Notes under the pieces: generated by a model
Database searches by the model: none
What the model was told of the DNA's origin: nothing
Seen by the model: the letters and a program-made list of their open reading frames with translations, nothing else
Assembly (NCBI GenBank): GCA_017163975.1
Contig: JAFFSR010000227.1
Location: 744,001-808,000 of the forward strand
DNA length: 64,000 bases
Direction of reading: 5' to 3'
Source of the DNA: Anastatus disparis
Taxonomy: Eukaryota; Arthropoda; Insecta; Hymenoptera; Eupelmidae
Shown here: positions 12,626 through 24,287 of the stretch, in pieces
Layout: the number at the start of each line of letters is the position of its first letter
How positions within the stretch are numbered: position 1 is the stretch's first letter
Translations under genes and position numbers: made by a program

Positions 12626-14065
12626 ATGGCACCTAATGAAGCTGCTACGATAGCATATGAAGTATTGGATAAAAAGGTATGAAAATTATTGGAGTTCATG
12701 TAATAAAATATTAAATTTAAAATTAATTTTAAATTATCAAATTTTCATGTTAATTACTTAATTCTTCATTAATATTTCTAGTCACATGATTATGGCCACG
12801 AAACGTTGGATGAAAATACGATCAAGGTCCAAAAACTTACTACTGACCTAAATTATAAACATAAAATAATACCATTTAATATTGTAGCGTTTATAATATT
12901 ACATGCTGCAGGACTTTATGGATTTTATATGATAATAACTCTTCGACCAAAATTAATTTCTCTTATATATGGTAAATAAAAATTCATGAAATTTAATCTA
13001 AAAATATAAAAGAATTGAAGAGCTAATGAATTTGTTATAGGAATTTTGCTTGGCGTTGTAAGTGGAGAAGGTATTCTGCTTGGAGCTCATCGGTCATTTG
13101 CACACAATTCATTTAAACTGAACACGTTCGGTCAAGTCATATTTATCATACTTCATTCAATAACAGCACAGGTAAATTATTTAATTTTTTCAAAAATTTT
13201 GGAAAACTGCTTGTAGTTTAAAAAAACCCAATTTTTTTACAGTACACCCTTCATTGGTGGATAAGAGATCATAGATTACATCACAAATTTTGTGACACCG
13301 ATGCCGATCCTTACAATGCAAAAAGAGGATTTTTCTTTTCTCACATCGGATGGTTGATGATGCATAAACATCCTTTGGTATTCGAAAAAGGCAGAACAAT
13401 TGATATGTCCGATATAGAAAGCAATAAACTTATAATGTTTCAAAAAAGGTATGTGATTCAAAGATTTTAATTTATATTTTTTTACCACAAATTTGAGAAA
13501 TTATCTCGTTCTAGACATTACATACTGATGATCGTAGGGACTAATCTAATCGCAACTTTAATACCAGTTTACTTATGGAATGAAGATTTGGCGGTTTCAT
13601 TTTTTGGAGGATTTGCTTTCCGAATGATGCTTTCTCTAAATGCAACTTGGTCGATCAATTCTGTTGCACACTTGTATGGGGCAAAGCCATTCGATACGTA
13701 AGCATGTTTTGAATTTTAAAATTTATCAATTATTGAAAAGTAATTATTCATTGATGTTATAAATTTTTAGAAGAATAACAGCACGTCATTCGCGTCTTGC
13801 TCACATTTTAACCATGGGAGAAGGTTGGCATAATTATCATCATGTTTTCCCTTGGGATCACGCTATATCAGAATTTGGATATGGAGGCGGTGTGTCAACG
13901 GCTATATTACATTTGTTATGTCGATTAGGTATTGCTTATGATTTAAAAAAACCATCAGAAGCTCTTGTTTATAAACATTATAAGAAGTATGGTGATGCGA
14001 CACTTACTGATGAAGACTTTAATTTTAAAAGAAAAGAACTTGAGACGAAGAAAGCTCATGATTGA
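12626..14065 (+). CDS. Acyl-CoA fatty-acid desaturase (delta-9/delta-11 type), six exons
   Basis: Exons, all with GT-AG introns in frame: 12626-12676, 12782-12971, 13041-13171, 13243-13448, 13515-13697, 13771-14065. The product is 351 aa, normal for insect acyl-CoA desaturases, which are ER-membrane di-iron enzymes that put a cis double bond into fatty acyl-CoA with cytochrome b5. All three His boxes are present: HRSFAH (residues 97-102), HRLHH (134-138) and HNYHH (274-278), plus the conserved NSVAH (241-245). The stretch DTDADPYNAKRGFFFSHIGW is a family signature. Hydrophobic segments lie at about residues 46-75, 110-124 and 196-230. The start is the first ATG of the exon; the N-terminus is short. 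The segment between residues 254 and 268, where relatives usually carry a PxEN motif, is altered to TARHSR. Possible roles are membrane lipid, cuticular hydrocarbon or pheromone synthesis; regiospecificity cannot be read from sequence. The first AATAAA downstream is at 14360. Confidence 0.93.
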
Positions 14066-14385
14066 GCATTTTAATTTAACAATTAATTCTACAGTCATTG
14101 CAACGGATACTCTGAAAAAAAGTTCGTGTTATTGTGTCAAAATTTAAAAATAGCAAAATATTTAATAGACATAGCCACGTTTTGTTTCCAAAGCAATTGT
14201 TTGCCAAATAAGGCATAAATATGACGTAAACTAACTGAATGTATAGTCTCTTTGGAGATGAAAAAAGCATTCAATTTAATGCTGTGAAATTATTTATCAG
14301 AAAATGGATTTGATGATTTTATAAGAACAAAAAAGAATATAAAGGTGATTTTTTCATAAAATAAATTATTAAATAAGAAAATAAA
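14066..14385 (+). other. Probable 3' UTR of the desaturase gene
   Basis: AT-rich sequence after the desaturase stop, containing the first canonical AATAAA signal at 14360-14365. The open frames seen here on both strands are short and overlap the terminal exon or the UTR. The exact cleavage site is inferred. Confidence 0.4.
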
Positions 14386-16239
14386 ATTTATATTAAATGA
14401 TATTTTTTGTAAAATAAAAAATTAGAACAAGAATTTTAGTTATTTTTTCTTATTTTAATACTTGTTCATTTTAATCAAACCTAATAACTTTTTTTTCTTT
14501 GTCCTTTACTCTACGATTTTACAATGTGTCATATACTTTATAATATATTACATAATAAAATTTAAAAATAGATTCGCAATAACATAATATTGTATATTTA
14601 CCTGCATACATTTAATAATTTTTGAAAGCCTGCTTTTTGTATACACATTTCGATATTTGATTTATAAGTAGTTAAAATAAACAAAATTTTTTAAAATACA
14701 ATATACAGATATTATATTTAATACCAATAAACTTTTCCAATAAGCAATATAGCAAATGAGCATTTAATTTGATGATATTTTCTTTTGATGAATATCTATA
14801 AAATATGATATGATATAATAAAAAATAAAACCTATTTTCATTTCATTTTATATGTTTTGGTTATAAAAATAGTCTTGATATCAATAATTTTTTTCAAAAT
14901 CGAAAGACATTAATTATTTCAAGATGTGTGCATAAACAAAACAAGATTTTAAATTAACGATTTTACAATACCAAGACAATATTTTTGATACATTTAGTAT
15001 TATTTTGTCATAAAACATTTTTAAAAAACGAGAATAATGCAGCAAGATTAAGACGTTTTAAAACGTTGTAAGAATTGCATTAAAACAATGTTGTTGGTAT
15101 ATATAATCTCGATCGTGTTTTGATAATTTTTTGTATGATATTGTATTTGTACCGTTTTGATTTTTGTGACAAGGCTAGACTATGTCGAGATAAAGCTTAG
15201 TGTTTTAGCGTAGTACACTAATGGTAACTTGTAATACTTGTGAGTATCACAAGTTGCCATCATCATAATTCCGTCCGATTTAAACTATAAGAGATGTATA
15301 TCTTTTTTATGACTTTTATAATATAGTCCCATGATGTTTAGGCAAAAAGAATTTAATAAGTGACGGTTTTTCTAAATTTCAATCGAATCAATCATTCAAC
15401 TATTGATTAAATTCTAAAACCAGTCAATATTTATCACTTGATAATATTATTATAAGATATTAGCTTATCTGTTACATATAAATAACAGTTAAATGTAAAC
15501 TGCTTTTAATTATGTTTACCATTGACATTCATTGACTTTGAAATTCTAATTCGTATTCCCAAGTTCAGTAGAACAAGTACAGGAATCGCAAGACTGTATG
15601 CAAAGTGCATCAAATGAATATTTGTAAGAACGTTGATCCCAATCATCGTTGTATGTCTCCGACTACATTTCTCATAGATCCCCCTCCTCGTTACTAGTAT
15701 TATTGGCACATACAAGGTGTCTTGTCACTTTTATATTTAACATACATATCGTTAATGTTTTTTTTGATCTTTTAAAAGTTATTCAAGTTTTATAATATTT
15801 TATTCTTGTTACATATTTCAAATAAATTAGAAAATCCGTTTTAACCTTTTAAGAAAATTGTGGTTTCAAATAGCCTTTTATATTTCTGCTTTATTTTGCC
15901 TATTGTCAGTAGTGAAAAAATTCTAACGAATTACTTTTATTAAAAATTTTTGAAAAATCATCTTACTTTAAATAATAATTGACTAGCAATAAAATTCCGC
16001 GTAAAAACCGCATTCTATTGTAAAATATATTTATAAAAAAATAAGTGTTAAGTCATTACGTTCACAATTTTTTTTAAATATACATAAAAATAAACGTTTA
16101 ACGATTTGTTAAGTTTAGTGAAATATTAATCATTTTCAATAAATTGAACTTAAACAATTTTTTTTTAAAATACAGGTTTATTTAGAAAAAATTTTGATTA
16201 AATTGATTTTAAATATATTCTCTAGCGAAAAAAAAATTA

Positions 16240-16560
16240 GATAACTGAATAAAATTGAAGAATACAGTTATCAACTGTAGAAAAGTGGCGGAACTGAAAC
16301 TTAAGGTAACAGTTATTTACAATTTGTTTCAGTTGTCAACAGTCATAATTATTGATAACAGAAGAAAATTGCTTATGATAATTTAATACAGAAGAAAACT
16401 GTAAATAACTGTTGTCTCCTGATAAAAAAAATTTATCCTTATAAGAAAAATAATTATTTTATCTTTTTAAAATATATTTCATGAATACAGCTGTTGATAA
16501 CTGAAGAAAACTGTTTATAATGGAATAAATCTGTTAATAACTGTTCTCAATTCTGCCTCT
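16240..16560. repeat. Degenerate internal repeats built on AACTGAAGAAAACTGTTTATAA-like units
   Basis: Variants of GATAACTGAAGAAAACTG and CAGTTATTTACAATTT occur several times in both orientations. It looks like an old, internally repetitive insertion. No coding is seen. Confidence 0.4.
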
Positions 16561-18305
16561 TTTACAATATTCTTTAAAGTCTAAACCAAAGATGAAGTAA
16601 TAAATGTACGAAATAATAGCATAAAAAAGTGCACTAGATGCATTTGTATGCAGGTGAATGCAATGGACTCGAAATTTTCAGGGGGAGGGGGGAGGGAATA
16701 ATCTTTAATAAATAAAATCTAAACTTTTTATTATAATTTCTAATTTTCATTTCTGATTAAAGATGATTGGCCTCACTTATTAAAAAGTTAAACTAAAAAT
16801 AATAATATTGCGCATATCGAAAAGAAACTACAGATTTTTTATATATTTTTTATTGTTTTATTTTTCTAATTATCCATGAATATTTACTTAATAATATTAA
16901 ATTTGATGAAAAATAAAATAAAAGTTTTATAAAAATAAAATAAAATAATTCGGCCGTTATAAGCTTGTGTGTACAATTGTAATAAGCTAAAGCTTTGGCA
17001 CTGATAAGCAGTCGCGTGAGCGTTGATGTAGGATGTATGTCTCAATGTACCCAATGTATCACATGGAATATATACATAGACGCACAGCTTAAAACGACGA
17101 GAGAAAAAGGGTGGAATGAGGTCTAGTAAAAATCTGTCCTATATACCTTTTAATAATCATCTGATTTTAAAATGAGTTCACATGCACCAGCATATATTGT
17201 AGATATAATAGAGAAAATGTATGTTGGTTAACTGTATAAAGAGGAGTGCCGCGTCAACTAGTTAACTGTGACATATCATATTAAACGACTACGAGCTTGA
17301 CCCACAGCCAAAGAGTAACATAATAGTCAAGAGTGGAGAAATTATAAGACCCTTAGTTTCTCCGGTAAGAGCCGGTCTTCGCTAACTTTTAGTTATGGTG
17401 CGCGCTTTTTACACTCTTTTTACCTATATATCTATTTTTTATTCATCACGATATGACAACATTTATTATTGCATGCGTACGTTTGACAAGAGAATATAAT
17501 TTGCTTTTATGTAATCATTTATGGGATTTTATTGAAAGAAACTACTTTTTTTCTCTTAAATAAACAAAATCTTTAAAAAAGTGAATGGTGTGTTTAAAAT
17601 TATTGTTTATTTTTTTTCAATTATAATTAAAGTTTGTTTTTTTTCATTTTAAAATAAATATTAAACAAGTTTATAAGATAATTATAATATCTACTTTTAA
17701 AAATAAAATACTATATAATAAAAATATTTACTACATAGTAATAAATTATATTTTCAATATCACATCTTATTTTTATTCATTAAAAACTCATAAAATGAAA
17801 GAAAATAAAAAAATAGTGATGAACTTTAAAATATTTAAAACTGTTAATTAAATTGTAGAAACGTTATATCTGTTTTGAATCTGTTTCATCTTCTTATTAA
17901 CATGTCATACGAAGAAAATATATGAACTAATTTCAAAGGGGCTTTATCTAATTAAACAGAACTGTTTTAGAACGTGATGACGTTTATGAAGTACATATTA
18001 TAAGTACATCGCAGTAAGTAAATGTTAATTACTTGTGAAGAACTTGTGTGTAGATATTATCTAACTTGAATATTCAGATTTTCGATTAAATTGCTATGCA
18101 TAGAATTTTAATCAATTTATTAATAGCTCACGTGCAAGTAATTGTAAATAAATATTCATTCTTAAAAATACACCTTTTTTTTTAATCACTTAATAAAAAT
18201 TAATTAGAAAATAATGATTTTGTGATTAACAGAACTTTGAATTTATTTATTACTATATTCGAAGTAATAAAACAAATAAAAGTGGGATATAAGTGCATAA
18301 TCGAG

Positions 18306-18387
18306 ATATAAGCTTTTTCTATGTAATTAGCTTTAGCTTTATTAATATTAATAAAGCTAAAGCTAATTACATAGAAAAAGCTTATAT
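18306..18387. repeat. Perfect 82-bp palindrome
   Basis: Two 41-bp arms with no spacer (centre ATTAAT|ATTAAT at 18346/18347). The left arm runs ATATAAGCTTTTTCTATG... and contains TAATTAGCTTTAGC. Every base is matched by my reading. It lies between the desaturase and the nuclease-like gene. Confidence 0.9.
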
Positions 18388-18690
18388 TTAATTGCGTTAT
18401 TTCATATATAAAACGATTGCATTGATTATTTAAAACGTAATTATGTACTTCTAATATTTATTAATTAATAATTAGTATCTATTTAAAATTTAATACTTAT
18501 TTTTTAATAGTAAAATAAATTAAAAATAAATTAATTTTAATAATACTGAAAACTCATTTGAATATGGAAGTAATTTGAAGGATAATTTTCGATTCATAAA
18601 CTCATAAAATTCGATAAAATGACATTAATCAAGTAATCAACCAAATCAATAATAACTAATTTTGAATAATTTATTATATTAGAATTGAAC

Positions 18691-18808
18691 GACCGTGAAG
18701 TGGCGCCAAGGCACGGCGATAGCGGCAAGTACGTATACAGAAGGAAGTCGATCAAACATCATTCTACTTTATCTGTTACCGCAACTTATAAACTTACTGG
18801 TTTCATCT
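18691..18808 (+). promoter_or_regulatory. Possible non-coding first exon or promoter of the nuclease-like gene
   Basis: A short island of higher GC (for example GTGGCGCCAAGGCACGGCG) in AT-rich DNA, ending in a near-consensus donor, TCT|GTAAGTATT at 18809. It lies about 520 bp before the signal-peptide exon on the same strand. The link is inferred from position and donor only. Confidence 0.3.
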
Positions 18809-19331
18809 GTAAGTATTATATACATTAAAAAATTTTATATCTACAATTATTTGTGAAAATTTTTTTTATTAAAAAAATTATATATTAAAAAAATATTTAA
18901 AAATTATTAATTCATTTTTAATATGAAACATATCCTGTATTTTATTTGTTTTGAAAAGAATAATTAATACTTGACTCATGAAGTATTTAATTTGCACATA
19001 AATTTATATTTATTGCATAAAATTTTTAAAAACTTAAATTTTTAAATATAACTTTATAATGACTCATATATTGTATCTTTGTTGTGTACAATTTTTTTTA
19101 TTATTTTACACAAAATGCACGTTCTTCATTGTCTTGCCATTTTATATAATTAATTTATTTATTTTGATATAGGATTATTAATGAGAAATTTTATTAACGT
19201 TAATATAAACTATTATTTTTTATGAAGTTTATTAATTAAGATTTAAAACAAATTAAAGTGATAAATTTAAGTATTAAGGTCTACCACTTTTACTGGATCT
19301 TGCATTTGATAATATAAAGAAGTCATTGAAG

Positions 19332-21474
19332 ATGCACAGCTTCTGGATCTATAATATTTTTTTTCTGATTGGATTTATACTTACAGAAGTAAAATGCTTA
19401 ACATCCTCTGAAAATATTAAAGTAAGTTATTTGCAATTTAAATTATTTAACAATATACAATTTTTAAAAATAATTTTTTTTAAAGATTATATAGCAATAC
19501 TCAATAATGTTAAGTAATTATAAATAATTGTTTTTTTTTTATTAATTAGAACAACAATGTTTATTTCAAAGCACAGAAACGACAAATCAAAGTGTACGGA
19601 TCTGATCCATTTAACTCAACAGTATTAAGCGCAGCAACTTCGTCTTCAATGTGTGTCTCATCACTGCCAAATAGAAGTAAGTTGAATTTCTATTCAGAAT
19701 GTACTATAATACGAACACAATGTTCATTAAATAAAAATTAGTAAATTTTTTATTTTTTCAAAATTCTTTTTCAAATTTATCAATTTTATATAACTGATTT
19801 TTAATTATGAAATTGAATATTGATAATAATATTTTTTACAGGGAAAAATTGCACATTAAATATAAAAAAACTGGGTTACGATCACCCCTTAATCATCGAT
19901 CCCTCAGACCATACAAAATTTATTTATCCTAACGAAGAAGGCATAATCTTCTTAAACCAAAGCCAAATTGTATTCTTATCTTGTTCTGGCACTAACAATA
20001 CTTTTAAAAACTTTACTGGATCTCGTTCATTTTCTAACTTTATTTGTATCTGTGACACTATTTTTAAAGCAAACAATATGATTTATGATTTGAATGAAGT
20101 CAGTTGTACATTGCCACCAAAATATGAAATTATTGATAAAGGTTTTTACGGGCGTGAAAGTGAGTATCGTAAGTTTGAAATTGGTTTCTATACGGACGAT
20201 GAGAATCACTTTTTGAAGATTATAGATGTCCACTATGATAGATCGACGACATCTACGATGTACTCAAAGTCGATAATTTCAAAGTTTATAGCTGGAAGAC
20301 AGAAAACTGCTAAACAACATCGCTATGATCAGACCCATTGCTGTGAACGCCAGAGAAATAGATTGGATATGGATGCGATATATAGTCCTAAAACACAAGA
20401 TCGTAGCTTTGCCGCGCAACTTTATTGTCACGATAGTGAATTTCATACGGTAATTGCGAATTTTTATTTTAAAATTAGATTCTAAATAATTTTAATCTAT
20501 AAAGATTAAACTGATCTGTACTTTGAAAAATTTTCAATTTTTTTTATATCACAGTAAAAATTAATTATTTACTAAAATTTCATCCAATATTTTACATAAT
20601 TATTTCAAAAGTATACATGTGAAAATAATATATAAAATTTTTATCTTTTACGTGCAATTTTAAATTTTTTATAAATCAATAGAATATTTTAAATTTAGAC
20701 ATGAATCATAAATTTTAAGAATATAAATTTTTTAACTAAAATATTATACAAAATATTTCATTCAGATTCTTATCTACAAGTATATTTTTTCACTTCACAT
20801 TTCTTCATATTTTTAATGATGAACCAGTTAATATTCTTTTCTTACTGATTTTTTAGAGATGCTCCTATCTTAGCGAATCTTCAGCTGTAATTTTTAATCG
20901 TGGTCAACTATCGCCCAAATCAAGTTTTGTCTATTCGTCAGCTGGCTCATCAACTTTTGTTTATCTAAATACAGGACCTCAATGGCGACCAATAAATGAG
21001 GGCAATTGGGCAAGAATCGAAGATCATGTTATCGAAATGACTAAAGAACTTGATAAAAATCTCATTGTTTACACGGGTGTTTACGATAGACTAAGACTAA
21101 AAGATACCGGTGATGGTAATCGTGAAAAATTAATGTTCCTCTATGCTGGTATCAACAATGATAGATCAATAGCCATACCTTTATATTTTTGGAAAATAAT
21201 TTACGAGCCCGAAAGTAAAAGAGGTGTTGTTTTTGTGACAGTGAATAATCCATATTTAGATAAACTTGAAGATTACCATGTATGCGAGAAACCAATGTTC
21301 AACAAAGATGGTGCTAGGATGCCGAAAATGTGGAATCCAACGAACATTTTCAAAGGATACAGTTACATGTGTGAAGTGACAGATTTCATCAGAAACAATG
21401 CTATAGTTATTAGTGATTTTTCAGCATCTATGGTCACGGATTTGTTATATTTGATAAGACAGACAAATAATTAA
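19332..21474 (+). CDS. Secreted DNA/RNA non-specific endonuclease homologue with His-to-Gln active site, four exons
   Basis: Exons 19332-19421, 19550-19676, 19842-20449 and 20857-21474, all GT-AG and in frame; product 480 aa. Residues 1-22 form a signal peptide (core IFFLIGFIL, probable cut after VKC). Several N-glycosylation sequons follow (NST, NCT, NQS, NNT, NFT), with many cysteines. The C-terminal half is an Endonuclease_NS (Serratia nuclease/EndoG) domain. It carries NRGQ (289-292), Asn313, Gln317, Asn322 and Glu330, with exactly the spacing of Serratia nuclease His89, Asn110, Gln114, Asn119 and Glu127. The general-base His is Gln (CAA at 20905-20907) and the preceding Asp is Asn. The frame is otherwise intact, so this is probably a catalytically weak or dead secreted paralogue rather than a decayed gene. 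Similar secreted nucleases occur in insect gut, saliva and parasitoid venom; which applies here is not shown. An AATAAA follows at 21606. Confidence 0.85.
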
Positions 21475-21640
21475 TCTATTTCAGAGATAAATACTAATAC
21501 CAAAGTTAACGTTCAACCTTGAAATTCGAAATTTAATTATAATAACTATAAATTGAAGATTGTTATTTTGTTGATATCTCTTGTTGCATCTTATTGTTAT
21601 TAGTGAATAAAAGAAAAAGTATTATGTTTTTCAGAGTTCT
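21475..21640 (+). other. Probable 3' UTR of the nuclease-like gene
   Basis: AT-rich tail after the stop codon, with AATAAA at 21606-21611. No coding signal is seen. Confidence 0.4.
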
Positions 21641-21915
21641 TTTAAGAACTTTTGTGTGTGTTATCTTGCAAATATATGTTAAAAAGATTGCTAAAGAGTT
21701 ATAATGATAGTTAAATTCAAGCAAAATTATATATTTCGAAGATATTCTTATATGTACACGTTGTTTTGTTGATTTCATTCTTTTATGTATTAGCTGAAAT
21801 TATGTTACCTTATGAAATTATTAAAATTTAATTTATTTTAAATACAAATTATACTGTTTGTTCAAAATAGAACCAATTTTAATTTTCCTTCTTCTAAATT
21901 TTAAGAATTGAATTA

Positions 21916-22122
21916 ACCGTTTGAGTGGTAGGGCATTTTCCAGTTTTGTGCCAAAACTGGTATAAGCATGTTAAATTCATTGAAATACACAAAAATCTAT
22001 TATGGAGGTTTTAGCGTGTTTCTAATTGTGTTTCTAAACTCAGTTTTTAGTTGCTAAGAAAAATAAGAGTTGAGAATTAAATTTTTATTTGTACTTATAT
22101 GATACACTACCACTCGACCGGT
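21916..22122. mobile_element. 207-bp TA-flanked MITE
   Basis: The ends ACCGTTTGAGTGGTAGGG and ACTACCACTCGACCGGT are imperfect inverted repeats flanked by TA on both sides. Inside is a perfect small hairpin, CCAGTTTTG-TGC-CAAAACTGG (about 21950-21970). Confidence 0.65.
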
Positions 22123-22618
22123 TAGCAATAAATCAAATTCTTTTCATAAAAATTAAAAAAAAAAAAAAACTGAACAAATAAAAAACGGAGTACTTGCTTA
22201 AATAGCAAAAGGAACGATATTAAATAAATAAGATATGCGCTCAATCTTGTAATTATAATGCTATAAAATTCTTTTATTTCCATAAAGCAAAAAAGCAATT
22301 GTAGTCATATTGAAACACTATTAATTTTCTAAGAATTTTAATATTTATACTATTCTTTAAAAATATTTCTTTTTTCATGATAAGATTCAATATAATCTAT
22401 AAAAAATAGATGTTGCATAATTAATACTAAATATAGTATTATCTTGTTTACGAAAACATTAGTTTTGAATGACATTGATTTTTATTATGCTATAACCATT
22501 ACTATCATCGATTCACGTCAATTAACATTGAAACATATTTGAAATGTCTCTTTGATAAATATTAAAGAAATAAGAATTTCAGCATTTGTGCAAAACTACA
22601 TATATTGATTAGGATGTA

Positions 22619-22919
22619 CACTGAAAAAAATAGAATCTAGATCCAATGAGGATCCGCTTGGTGGTAGAAGATTTTCGTTTTGTTTTAAGCCATAGTAGAA
22701 TTCCGCTTGACTCTAGAGGAAAATCTGCTTCAATGATATCGACTTCCTTCTAATAGATATTCTGCTACCACCTAGCAGAAATATTTCTGAAGCAACTAAA
22801 CTTTAATATGATGAATATTCATCTTGATTATAGTTATTACTACTAGATTTCTATTTGATTCAAGAACTAAAAATCAAATAGATTTTTTCTCTTACTCCTA
22901 GATTCTATTTTTTTCAGTG
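22619..22919. mobile_element. 301-bp Tc1/mariner-type MITE
   Basis: Inverted ends CACTGAAAAAAATAGAATCT and AGATTCTATTTTTTTCAGTG, perfect over at least 20 bp, with TA duplicated on both sides (22617-22618 and 22920-22921). No open frame. Confidence 0.85.
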
Positions 22920-24066
22920 TAAGAATTAAAATTTATTTGATTTTGGATGTTTAACAAAGTTGTTTTAGACAATGAATCAAGACTCATCTCTCTTTTATTT
23001 GTTAAAACAAAAGAAAAATCACGAATGTTCATAAATTTTTAATGAAATTATCATACAATTCCACAAAAGAGTTGTAGCGAGTATCTTACTTTATATGTAT
23101 AATGTAATTCTTCATGATCAAAGAGGAAGAGTATAAAAAGAAGAAAAAGAAGTATATCCTTTTGTAAAAAGGAGATTGACCTTTAGGATACAAGTTGGGT
23201 CAGTAGCCTACAAGCGGTTAAACAATCGGTGACTTCCGCTTGCTTTGGTTCTTACTATGGTTAATGTATGAATCATATTTTTGATACTTGGCTGTATCAA
23301 CTGTCTGCACTTTCTTTCGTTATTCTTTTCTTTTTTTTCTTCGGTCTTGGTCGCTAATTTTTTTTTCTTCCTCATACCATCAATGAAACATACGCAATCG
23401 TGAGCTTGTATGCAAAATGCATTTTCTGATGATGTTGAAAGTGACGCTGCACAAGCATAAGTTGAGTGACACATGCGTCGATAAGATTTTTCTTGTTATT
23501 CTCTTATTTTTTTTAACGGTACTGACAACTTTGCTAAGTTGGCGCCGTTTTATATCAAAGTTCATACTACTGGCTGAGTTCATTTTTTACAATAGTTTGT
23601 ATAAAATATGCAATTTACTAAATATAGCTTTTCATTTATCTATTTTTATTAAATTTTTATGATTTTTTAAAAAAATATAATTATTTACTACAAATTATTA
23701 TTGAATAACATATATTTATTGTTATATGGAAGTCTATGCTATTTATTATGTCAAATGCATATTTTTTTTAATTTACAAAAGAAGAAATAATCTCAATTTT
23801 TGTTGTCTTTCTCATAAAAATTATTAGAATATTATTATTTATTTAAATAATTTAAATTTTTTAATTCGGCACAATAACGCCAAAATTTTAGGAACTGCAT
23901 ATATCATCGATTAAATGCAGAAAAAATGGTGATATATTCAACAGATGTACTGTTGTTAATCAACAAATATACTGTTGGATATTAGCGAAAGCAAACCTGG
24001 CCAAATGTACGGCATAAGGTCGTAAAATGCTAAAGAGAATTTTTTTTTAAACTGTTTAAAACAACA

Positions 24067-24287
24067 CGTCAGGTGGAAGGAAAAAAATCGTAACACAGCC
24101 AAGCTCTTAAAAACGTAACAATTCGGCAACTATGCTTAAGCATAGGAGTTATAACGTTTTTGTGGCCAGACCCGAGTTACTACTTTTTTGTACGCTAAGT
24201 TGAATTAGAACCTATTCGTGGACAAAGCGGAGTTGTTACGTTTTTAAGAGCTTGTCTGAGTTACGATGTTTTTCCTCCCACCTGACG
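24067..24287. mobile_element. 221-bp TIR element with about 55-bp ends
   Basis: Left end CGTCAGGTGGAAGGAAAAAA, continuing to AGCTCTTAAAAACGTAACAA; the right end is the reverse complement with a few mismatches. Inside is CAACTATGCTTAAGCATAGG, itself palindromic. No clear target duplication. Confidence 0.7.

Larger units (their letters stand above)
14386..18690. other. Intergenic region between the two left genes
   Basis: AT-rich, holding the degenerate repeats at 16240-16560 and the 82-bp palindrome. There is a higher-GC patch at 17230-17420 (contains ATAAAGAGGAGTGCCGCGTC and a donor-like CCGGTAAGAG) which could be regulatory or an untranslated exon. No coding gene is seen. Confidence 0.4.

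Noticed and set aside
19326..19331. Alternative TTG start two codons before the nuclease ATG
   Set aside because: A eukaryotic signal-peptide exon; ATG at 19332 is the natural start.
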